Shown here: positions 1-5,630 of the stretch, in pieces
Layout: each line of letters starts with the position of its first letter
Position numbering within the stretch: the first letter of the stretch is position 1
Assembly (NCBI GenBank): GCA_031289385.1
Contig: JAITPP010000163.1
Coordinates: 1-5,822, forward strand
Length of the DNA stretch: 5,822 nt
Direction: 5' to 3'
DNA from: Prevotellaceae bacterium
GTDB taxonomy: Bacteria; Bacteroidota; Bacteroidia; Bacteroidales; UBA932
Notes under the pieces: generated by a model
The model's input: only the letters and a program-made list of their open reading frames with translations
The model's database searches: none
Told to the model about the DNA's origin: nothing
Program-made: the position numbers and the translations under genes

Positions 1-62
1 TCCAAAAAATGTTGTAATTTCGCGCATTGTAATTTTTATTTTTTTATTCAACACAAAATTAC

Positions 63-101
63 AAAAAAAGGGGGGAACTTCACGCTCCCCCTGATTTTTT
101 T
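63..101 (-). terminator. Probable bidirectional intrinsic terminator after the OmpP1/lipoprotein operon
   Basis: A GGGGGA arm (71-76) pairs with TCCCCC (86-91) around a 9-nt loop. On the minus strand the stem is followed by a run of seven U (complement of A 63-69). On the plus strand it is followed, after three bases, by a T run (94-101). This is the form of a Rho-independent terminator that can work in both directions. It lies about 50 nt past the stop of the minus-strand barrel gene ending at 150, so it most likely ends that transcript. It is the most G/C-rich hairpin in the otherwise AT-rich intergenic DNA. Function is inferred from structure only. Confidence 0.75.
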
Positions 102-149
102 ATCGGACAACAATGATTATTAACATAAACAAATAAAAAAACAATTAAT

Positions 150-1661
150 TTAGAATCTAAACCCGAAGGTTAGTGCAAATTGACTTGTGTTATATTTTTC
201 GTTTACCGTGTTCGAACCGTCATATATACGATACAATCCCGATTTAGAAGTTAAATATTTATACGCCGCATCTACAAAAAATCCGTTGAGTCGGTATCCC
301 AAACCAAACGAATATATTTGCGTTGATGGATTGCCTCCCGATATTGAATTTTTATATGGACTTCCGTAAAATGCGTATCCTGCCCTTACAGCAAGATTCT
401 CTATGGGTTTCACTTCTACGCCCAATCTTATATTTGATGCTCCTGTAAATTCTTTTTTTATAGTGCTGTTTTCGCCTGCAAACGTGTTTCCTGATATTGG
501 TTGATTTTTGTCGTCGTTCATTTTCATTGTCGAATAATCAACATATTCGTAATCTAAACTTACTGCTCCTATTGTCGAAAACAAGTATGCTGCGCTTAAA
601 TTATATCGTGCAGGAGTAGAAACGGTATATTCATATTTATTTAAGTCTGATACATCAGGATCGTAATATTGCGAATCGCTTTCAAAACGACTTTGCATTG
701 ATGCCTGATAATAATCGGTAAGCCGCATCCATGTAGGAGTGTGAACTGATAACCCAAAACGTAAATTATCGTTTACTCTGTAAAGCACGCCTAATTTAAT
801 ATTAGCGCCCACACCTTCTGTTTCAAAATATTGTGTATAGTCAAACCACAAAAGATCTGTGCCTTGCGCTGTTTGAGTAACATCTTCACGATGGGTTATA
901 TATTTTTTATAATCAATACCTTGTACGCCAATTGTCATACCAAAAAACAATGTATTTGCATAATTTCCGCCAAAAGTGAAAACAAATTCCGAATTTCTTC
1001 CCTTTGTTTCTACTAATCGTCTTTGTTCAATAACATCGCCATTATATAAAGGATTATAAAATCCTAAATCATCTTCGTTTACAAGATAATTATTCCAAGC
1101 CAATACAGCATCCCAATCGCCTGCACCAAAATTATTGTAGCGATTGCTGCCTTCCATATAAATAGGGTCAAAATATTCCCAATCGTTTTCCATTTTATTA
1201 ACAAGCGCATCGAGCCACGAATCGCCTGACTTATTATAAGCCACAGCGTTGTAGCCATAATCTGCTACTGTGTTGTATCCTACTCCTAAACTCAGAGATA
1301 CTAAGCCTTTATTATCGTCGCGTAAAAAAATCGGTTGTACGTATCCAAAGTTAAAATCGCCACGATCTTTACTTTTCGATAAAGAATTTTGACCTGTAAA
1401 TGCCGATTTTGTATTTGTAATTGAATATGATGGCGAAAGTGAAAATTCGGCAGAACGATATACTGCTATACCGGCAGGATTTACGCTTAACGAGGCAAAA
1501 TCACCGCCAAGTGCGCCAAATGCTCCGCCCATTGCTGAAAATCGGGCTGTTCCGTCGTAAAAATATTGCGACCATCTTAGAGCGTCGTATCTGTCTTGTG
1601 CAAACGATACTGTTGTTGATAAGGTTATTGCTGCTATTGCAATACATACTATTCGTTTCAT
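150..1661 (-). CDS. OmpP1/FadL-family outer-membrane beta-barrel protein (hydrophobic compound transporter family)
   Basis: The 503-residue product has a Sec signal peptide at about residues 1-21 (MKR, a hydrophobic core, then SFA before QD). The mature N-terminus carries hallmarks of Bacteroidota OmpP1 proteins: DALRWSQYFYDGTARF (about 26-41), AMGGAFGALGGDF (43-55) and the NPAG motif at 61-64. The remainder alternates aromatic and polar residues in strand-like fashion and ends FGFRF with a terminal Phe, the usual C-terminal signal of outer-membrane barrels. The length fits the family (about 450-550). Family members such as E. coli FadL move long-chain fatty acids or aromatic compounds across the outer membrane; Bacteroidota homologues are often auto-labelled 'hemin receptor' without proof. 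The substrate here is unknown. The start is set by the signal peptide. The gene lies 42 bp after the low-complexity lipoprotein gene with no terminator visible between them, so the two are probably co-transcribed. Both starts share the context AAGTTATGAAA. Family call confident, substrate not. Confidence 0.88.
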   Translation of the reverse strand: MKRIVCIAIAAITLSTTVSFAQDRYDALRWSQYFYDGTARFSAMGGAFGALGGDFASLSVNPAGIAVYRSAEFSLSPSYSITNTKSAFTGQNSLSKSKDRGDFNFGYVQPIFLRDDNKGLVSLSLGVGYNTVADYGYNAVAYNKSGDSWLDALVNKMENDWEYFDPIYMEGSNRYNNFGAGDWDAVLAWNNYLVNEDDLGFYNPLYNGDVIEQRRLVETKGRNSEFVFTFGGNYANTLFFGMTIGVQGIDYKKYITHREDVTQTAQGTDLLWFDYTQYFETEGVGANIKLGVLYRVNDNLRFGLSVHTPTWMRLTDYYQASMQSRFESDSQYYDPDVSDLNKYEYTVSTPARYNLSAAYLFSTIGAVSLDYEYVDYSTMKMNDDKNQPISGNTFAGENSTIKKEFTGASNIRLGVEVKPIENLAVRAGYAFYGSPYKNSISGGNPSTQIYSFGLGYRLNGFFVDAAYKYLTSKSGLYRIYDGSNTVNEKYNTSQFALTFGFRF

Positions 1662-1703
1662 AACTTTTTTGTTTTTAAAATTTTAACATTCATTTTTTTG
1701 ATA

Positions 1704-3236
1704 TTAGCGTCTTCTGCCGCCGCCACCGCCACCTGATGAGCCGCTTGATGACGAACTGCCGCTTGAAAATCCACCCGATCTGCTGCTACTGCTTGACGAA
1801 CTCGAACTTGAAGAACTTGAAGGCGTATAACTGCTGTTTGACGACGAACTTGAACTGCTGCTACGGCGCGATTCGGAAGAAGATGAAGAACTGCTACTTG
1901 TTGATGTTGATGGACTGCTGCTACCGCTTGTTACATAACGCGAGTTTGTTGATACCGAGCGCGAAGACGTTCCGCTACTTGTGCCCGAACTTACACGTGG
2001 CGCAGTGCCGGTGCTTGTGCTTGTAGTACTTCTGCGCGATACGCCGCTGCTGCTGCTGTTTGTTGCTGCCGATTGGTTATAACTTTGTTTGCTTGCTGTT
2101 GCAGGGCGAGTGTATGTTTGCGTGTTTCTGCGTTGTGAATTTGCTTGCACTCTTCCTGTGTTGTCTTGTTGCGGTGTTCTTGCATCCGAAACTGTTCTGG
2201 TATCTCGGCGCGAACTTCCTGTTATATTGCCTTGATTTGGCGTATTGCTTACGGTGTTGTTATTGCTTCCGACAGTATTTCCGCGTCTGTTTCCTGCTGT
2301 AACTGCTGTTGTTGATGACGGCGATGTTCTGTTTGATACAACTTCCATATCTCGTGTAGTTCTGCGAGTTCCGCTAACAATTCCCGGCGACGTTGAGCGA
2401 TTATCCGTTGAACTTACTCGGCGTTGTCCCATTGTTCCGCTTTCGCGACGTCCGTAAGTAGTTCCTCCTGTGGATGGTTTGCCAAGTCCCCAATGATTAT
2501 TATAATGCCCGTGATGGTGGTTGTAATATCCGCCGCCGTTCCAATATCCGTTCCAGCCGTAATTCCAGCCCCAGCCGCCATAATAACTGCCGTAATATCC
2601 GCCATAATAACCACCATAATAGAAAGGACTGTACCATGGATAATACCAACTGTTGAGTCCCCAGCCCCAATTTGAGCCCCACCAAGGATCATAATATCCG
2701 CCGTAGTAGCCACCAAATCCGCCGTTCCAATAACTTATTGTTGTGCGAACAGGCGAGAACATTTTTGTTATGTATTTTGGTTCAATCCAAATTTCATCGC
2801 CCATAACGATTATGTTGTAAAATTCAGGATCGTAGGCTGTTACCTGCAACCAATCGCCGCTTGTGGTTATTCTTATTGCGCTTTCCATTCCGTAACTCGG
2901 ACTGCTGTATCCTCTCAGTCGGCGTTCGTAAGAGTCTTCATAAGAATCAGAAACGATGCTTTTATATGAATCATCTTCAATTACAACTATTGTGCTGTCG
3001 ATAGCCATTTTTTGTGCACTTGCGATGATGGCTGCCTGAGTTTCACTTTTTAATCGTTTAATATCAGCATCTTCAACAGTTGTTTCTGTATTCTTCACAA
3101 TGCTTGCTTTTTCTATTTTTGCTGGACTGTAATAGATATCATCGCTTGTTGAGGCGTATCTATTTGTTGTAGCGCAAGCAACTAATGTAACGGTTAATAC
3201 CGTTGTTAAAGTCCATTGTATAATTTTTCTTTTCAT
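1704..3236 (-). CDS. Low-complexity lipoprotein (Gly/Tyr/Trp-rich, RR-repeat and poly-Ser regions), function unknown
   Basis: The 510-residue product begins with a lipoprotein signal peptide with lipobox LVAC and Cys21 as the predicted lipidated residue. The residues after Cys (ATTNRY) lack the acidic export signal that Bacteroidota surface lipoproteins carry directly after Cys, so a periplasm-facing position is the default; an SDD occurs only at +10. Residues 22-165 have normal complexity, including a Glu/Asp/Tyr-rich stretch (87-104), ERRLRGYSSPSYG (104-116) and a probable beta segment (IIVMGDEIWIEPKYI, 142-156). Residues about 170-250 are dominated by Gly, Tyr, Trp, Asn and then His. Residues 263-400 contain RR pairs in a repeat of about 26 residues. 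Residues 394-501 are mostly Ser, and the protein ends in six Gly and three Arg. Similar Tyr/Trp/Gly-rich proteins in Bacteroidota are sometimes mislabelled 'vitellogenin' from composition alone. I do not recognise a function; structural or matrix, adhesive, or envelope-stress roles are all possible. It is the first gene of a pair with the OmpP1 barrel. Confidence 0.85.
   Translation of the reverse strand: MKRKIIQWTLTTVLTVTLVACATTNRYASTSDDIYYSPAKIEKASIVKNTETTVEDADIKRLKSETQAAIIASAQKMAIDSTIVVIEDDSYKSIVSDSYEDSYERRLRGYSSPSYGMESAIRITTSGDWLQVTAYDPEFYNIIVMGDEIWIEPKYITKMFSPVRTTISYWNGGFGGYYGGYYDPWWGSNWGWGLNSWYYPWYSPFYYGGYYGGYYGSYYGGWGWNYGWNGYWNGGGYYNHHHGHYNNHWGLGKPSTGGTTYGRRESGTMGQRRVSSTDNRSTSPGIVSGTRRTTRDMEVVSNRTSPSSTTAVTAGNRRGNTVGSNNNTVSNTPNQGNITGSSRRDTRTVSDARTPQQDNTGRVQANSQRRNTQTYTRPATASKQSYNQSAATNSSSSGVSRRSTTSTSTGTAPRVSSGTSSGTSSRSVSTNSRYVTSGSSSPSTSTSSSSSSSSESRRSSSSSSSSNSSYTPSSSSSSSSSSSSSRSGGFSSGSSSSSGSSGGGGGGRRR
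1734..2057 (-). repeat. Poly-serine low-complexity tract within the lipoprotein gene
   Basis: This stretch encodes residues 394-501 of the lipoprotein, with serine runs of 8, 8 and 13 separated by Arg, Thr, Gly and Tyr. The 13-Ser run (about 1782-1820 on the minus strand) mixes TCN and AGY codons about equally, so it is a protein-level repeat and not a pure trinucleotide expansion. Six Gly codons and Arg-Arg-Arg follow directly and end the gene. Confidence 0.85.
2037..2450 (-). repeat. Degenerate tandem repeat of about 26 residues (78 bp) marked by Arg-Arg pairs
   Basis: Arg-Arg pairs occur at residues 263, 272, 291, 317, 343, 369 and 401. The four at 291, 317, 343 and 369 are spaced by exactly 26 residues; the next unit is 32 residues long. 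Units begin RRTTR, RRGNT, RRDTR, RRNTQ and RRSTT and continue in Ser, Thr, Asn, Gly and Gln. The Arg pairs are often CGC AGA at the DNA level. The bodies of the units have diverged, so only the periodic dibasic head and the composition remain. Later pairs occur at 457 and in the final RRR (508-510), but with looser spacing. Confidence 0.65.
2502..2726 (-). repeat. Gly/Tyr/Trp-rich low-complexity segment of the lipoprotein
   Basis: This stretch encodes residues 171-245. Short GGYY units recur (GGYYGGYY at about 175-182; GGYYGGYYGSYYGG at about 208-221) among WGWG, YWNGG and WYYPWY motifs. It ends in a His-rich patch (HHHGH at about 240-244). Aromatic/glycine composition of this kind is seen in adhesive, amyloid-prone or condensate-forming proteins, but here that is only a compositional resemblance. 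The dense aromatic side chains and His patch could also bind ligands or metal; nothing in the sequence decides between these. Confidence 0.75.
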
Positions 3237-3270
3237 AACTTTATTGATGCTTAATTCTTAATTTTTTTGT

Positions 3271-3278
3271 TATCTTTG
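3271..3278 (+). promoter_or_regulatory. Candidate Bacteroidota -7 promoter element (TATCTTTG) for proS
   Basis: TATCTTTG matches the Bacteroidota primary sigma -7 consensus TAnnTTTG exactly. It points toward proS and would leave an untranslated leader of roughly 130 nt. The -33 element is weak: the nearest TTG (3244-3246) is 24 bp upstream, longer than the usual spacing of about 19-21. No comparably good match was found on the minus strand for the divergent lipoprotein gene. Confidence 0.45.
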
Positions 3279-3290
3279 CAAATCATTTGC
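3278..3290. promoter_or_regulatory. Palindrome GCAAAT-C-ATTTGC in the divergent intergenic region
   Basis: A perfect 6-bp inverted repeat with a one-base centre starts at the last base of the -7 element and covers the expected transcription start. A further GCAAAT half-site lies at 3307-3312, about 29 bp downstream on the same strand. Its position, between two divergent units and over the start site of one, is what an operator would occupy. The palindrome is short and AT-rich, so chance is a real alternative. Confidence 0.3.
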
Positions 3291-3417
3291 TTTGCTCATA
3301 TAAAATGCAAATATTATGCCAAAAATCGTAAATCTGGCTTAAATATTAATAAAAACAAATGTTTAATAGAGTGAAATATTGTAAATTAACTAAAATTAAC
3401 ATATCAATAAAAATATA

Positions 3418-4890
3418 ATGGCAAAAGAAGTTATAAACAGAGAAGAAAATTATTCGCAATGGTACAATAATTTAGTGGTGAAAGCCGATCTTGCCGAAAA
3501 TTCTGCGGTACGTGGTTGCATGGTGATAAAACCTTATGGATATGCAATTTGGGAAAAAATTCAAGCGGCTCTTGATAAAATGTTTAAGGATACGGGGCAT
3601 GTGAATGCATATTTTCCGTTGTTTATTCCCAAATCGTTTTTCAGCAAAGAGGCAAGCCATGTCGAAGGTTTTGCAAAAGAATGTGCCGTAGTTACACACT
3701 ACCGATTGAAAAACAGCGCAGATGGAACAGGCGTAATTGTTGATCCTGATGCAAAATTAGAAGAGGAACTTATTGTTCGCCCTACATCCGAAACAATTAT
3801 TTGGAATACTTACAAAAACTGGATTCAGTCGTATCGCGATTTGCCAATATTGTGCAATCAGTGGGCTAATGTTGTGCGTTGGGAAATGCGCACTCGTTTG
3901 TTTTTGCGTACTACGGAATTTCTTTGGCAAGAAGGACATACGGCTCATGCAAGCAAACAGGAAGCAATTGATGAGGCTGAAAAAATGATAAATGTTTATG
4001 CCGATTTTGCTAAAAATTATATGGGAATACCCGTAATTATAGGCAAAAAAAGCGAAAGCGAACGTTTTGCCGGTGCTGTTGATACTTATTGTATTGAGGC
4101 TATGATGCAGGATGGAAAAGCGTTACAGGCAGGAACATCGCATTTTTTGGGACAGAATTTTGCAAAAGCGTTTGATGTAAAATATACCAGCAAAGATGGA
4201 AATCTTGAATACGTTTGGGCTACATCGTGGGGCGTTTCTACACGATTGATGGGCGCGCTGATTATGGCTCATTCCGACAATAACGGATTGGTGTTGCCGC
4301 CAAAACTTGCTCCCGTTCATGTGGTAATTGTGCCTATATACAAGGGCGATGACGAATTAAAACAAATGTGCGAACGCGCCGAACAAATAAAAAAACTGCT
4401 CGCCGCAAAAAATATTGTTGTGAAAATTGACGACAGAGATAATGTTCGCTCAGGATTTAAGTTTGCCGAGCATGAATTGAAAGGCATTCCCGTGCGTTTG
4501 GCGATAGGACCTCGCGATTATGCAAACAATACCGTAGAACTTGCACGCCGCGATACTTTGGAAAAATGCGTTGTGCCTGTTGCTGGAATTGACGAATATA
4601 TAAGCAAATTATTAGACGAAATTCAAAATAATATATTAGCCAAAGCACTGAAATTTCGCCAACAAAACACAATAAAAATTGACAGTTACGACGAGTTTAA
4701 AGAAAAAATAGAAACAGGCGGATTTTTCCTTGCCCACTGGGACGGAACACCCGAAACCGAAGCAAAAATAAAAGAAGAAACCAAAGCCACAATTCGCTGC
4801 ATACCATTGGACGCCGAAGTCGAAGAAGGTAAATGTATGGTTACAGGCAAACCTTCAAAACAGCGGGTGATATTTGCGCGAGCGTATTGA
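3418..4890 (+). CDS. proS: Prolyl-tRNA synthetase, type 3 (archaeal/eukaryal-like)
   Basis: This class II aminoacyl-tRNA synthetase charges tRNA-Pro with proline in the cytoplasm. The 490-residue length and Tyr C-terminus (RVIFARAY) match the short type 3 enzymes, which lack the editing insertion of the typical bacterial form. Visible landmarks are the N-terminal catalytic start with YSQWYNNLVVKADLAE (12-27), the proline/ATP-site RPTSE (121-125), motif 2 around RWEMRTRLFLRTTEFLWQEGH (154-174), motif 3 GVSTRLMGALIMAHSD (272-287), an anticodon-binding domain at about 298-400 and a C-terminal domain at about 405-490. In that last domain the four Cys that bind zinc in archaeal homologues appear as Asp442, Thr447, Cys473 and Thr476, so zinc is probably not bound. 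The ATG follows an A-rich leader (AATAAAAATATA) as is usual in Bacteroidota. It is transcribed divergently from the lipoprotein/OmpP1 pair, probably from the element at 3271. The product call is firm. Confidence 0.97.
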   Translation: MAKEVINREENYSQWYNNLVVKADLAENSAVRGCMVIKPYGYAIWEKIQAALDKMFKDTGHVNAYFPLFIPKSFFSKEASHVEGFAKECAVVTHYRLKNSADGTGVIVDPDAKLEEELIVRPTSETIIWNTYKNWIQSYRDLPILCNQWANVVRWEMRTRLFLRTTEFLWQEGHTAHASKQEAIDEAEKMINVYADFAKNYMGIPVIIGKKSESERFAGAVDTYCIEAMMQDGKALQAGTSHFLGQNFAKAFDVKYTSKDGNLEYVWATSWGVSTRLMGALIMAHSDNNGLVLPPKLAPVHVVIVPIYKGDDELKQMCERAEQIKKLLAAKNIVVKIDDRDNVRSGFKFAEHELKGIPVRLAIGPRDYANNTVELARRDTLEKCVVPVAGIDEYISKLLDEIQNNILAKALKFRQQNTIKIDSYDEFKEKIETGGFFLAHWDGTPETEAKIKEETKATIRCIPLDAEVEEGKCMVTGKPSKQRVIFARAY

Positions 4891-4957
4891 GGCAGAGAAA
4901 AATATAATTTTAAAATATCAAAACCCGATAAGATATTAATCGTCATAAAAAGAAAAA

Positions 4958-5404
4958 ATGAGAAAGAAATTATCAGCATTAAGCGTGGGTTTTTTAGGTT
5001 TATTTCTATTAAATGCCTGTACTACATATTTAATTCCTATTGATAGTTTTAAACAACAATTTATTGGGATTGATTCAACCATGTTAAAACAAGTAACCGT
5101 TCAGGACGCTTTGGGTAAAATATATACATATCTTGCAAATCCGATAAAAACAATACAATGTATGGATAAAGCAGGAAAACCTCACGAATTAGAAAACAAA
5201 CCGTCGATAGAAATACGTTTTACTTATGGTGAAAAGAATAAAAAAACGATATTATATTTTGACAGAGTATTTTTAAATGACAGTATAATTACGGGTGCAC
5301 CGTCAAGATTTATTCCATCTCTTGTAAAAAATATACCGCTAAAAGAAGTTACTAAAATTGAAATACAAGATGGAGGGAAAAAATTTCGTTATATTGAGAA
5401 ATAA
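4958..5404 (+). CDS. Small putative lipoprotein, family not recognised
   Basis: The 148-residue product starts MRKK, then a hydrophobic stretch and lipobox LLNAC with Cys21 as the predicted lipidated residue. No acidic export signal follows the Cys (TTYLIPID), so it should face the periplasm. The mature part of about 128 residues is rich in Lys and Ile. It alternates polar and hydrophobic residues as in a small beta-rich domain: VQDALGKIYTYL (48-59), IEIRFTYG (84-91), TILYFDRVFLNDSII (97-111) and a final VTKIEIQDGGKKFRYI. It has a single Cys in the mature part (about residue 68). I do not know its function. The start is supported by the signal sequence and the A-rich leader (AAAAAGAAAAA). It begins 67 bp after proS on the same strand, with no clear terminator or promoter between, so read-through from proS is plausible but may not reflect a shared role. 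Confidence 0.8.
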   Translation: MRKKLSALSVGFLGLFLLNACTTYLIPIDSFKQQFIGIDSTMLKQVTVQDALGKIYTYLANPIKTIQCMDKAGKPHELENKPSIEIRFTYGEKNKKTILYFDRVFLNDSIITGAPSRFIPSLVKNIPLKEVTKIEIQDGGKKFRYIEK

Positions 5405-5627
5405 TGTGAAAAATATAAATATGAAAGTGTGTTTTTCGTAAAATGTAAGAATGTTTGGAATTATCATTAGAAAAGAAAATATTGCAAATGATTTTTTTGA
5501 TTACGCCAAACTTTTTGCAAAAATATGCAACATCTATTTTAATTATTGTTTTGCAATAATTCTCGGTTTCGCTCGGGTTTGATTGCTATCACTCATTAAA
5601 CACTCCTGACTTTGACAAAGCGACACC
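5405..5627. other. AT-rich intergenic region with small hairpins, no supported gene
   Basis: This stretch separates the small lipoprotein gene from the transposase 3' end. It contains a 12-bp palindrome TTTTTGCAAAAA (5512-5523), an 8-bp stem AATTATTG/CAATAATT with a 5-nt loop (5541-5561) and the short palindrome CTTTGACAAAG (5610-5620). None has a following T run, so none is a standard intrinsic terminator. A 43-codon open frame (5451-5582) is present but runs through the hairpins and shows no sign of being a gene. The boundary of the IS element with host DNA should fall here. Confidence 0.6.
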
Positions 5628-5630
5628 CTA
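5601..5630 (-). repeat. Candidate terminal region of the IS element
   Basis: The sequence just past the transposase stop, CACTCCTGACTTTGACAAAG followed by CGACACCC, is more G/C-rich than its surroundings and includes the small palindrome CTTTGACAAAG. IS elements of this kind usually end within tens of bases of the transposase stop, so this is the likeliest place for the terminal inverted repeat. The partner end lies outside the window, so neither the repeat nor the target duplication can be confirmed. Confidence 0.3.

Noticed and set aside
1736..2716. Several open frames of 60-100 codons on both strands across the lipoprotein gene
   Set aside because: They are shadows of the repetitive, low-complexity coding sequence; the Ser, Gly and Tyr codon repeats suppress stops in other frames. 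They lack leaders and sensible composition.
1734..2726. Tandem DNA repeats suggestive of CRISPR or a minisatellite
   Set aside because: The repetition is in the encoded protein. DNA units are diverged and in frame, without identical repeats separated by unique spacers.
3297..3417. Riboswitch or T-box in the proS leader
   Set aside because: The leader is very AT-rich with no stable long stem, no T-box anticodon-pairing sequence and no attenuator hairpin before the start codon.
4891..4957. Possible terminator or promoter between proS and the small lipoprotein gene
   Set aside because: Only weak AT-rich inverted repeats (such as CGAT...ATCG at about 4926-4941) are present, with no T run and no TAnnTTTG match.
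5541..5561. AATTATTG/CAATAATT hairpin as a terminator
   Set aside because: The stem is all but free of G/C and no T run follows it on either strand.
5451..5582. A 43-codon plus-strand open frame starting MFGIIIRKEN
   Set aside because: It has an in-frame stop just upstream and no clear leader, passes through two palindromes, and its composition simply reflects AT-rich DNA. No recognisable protein features.
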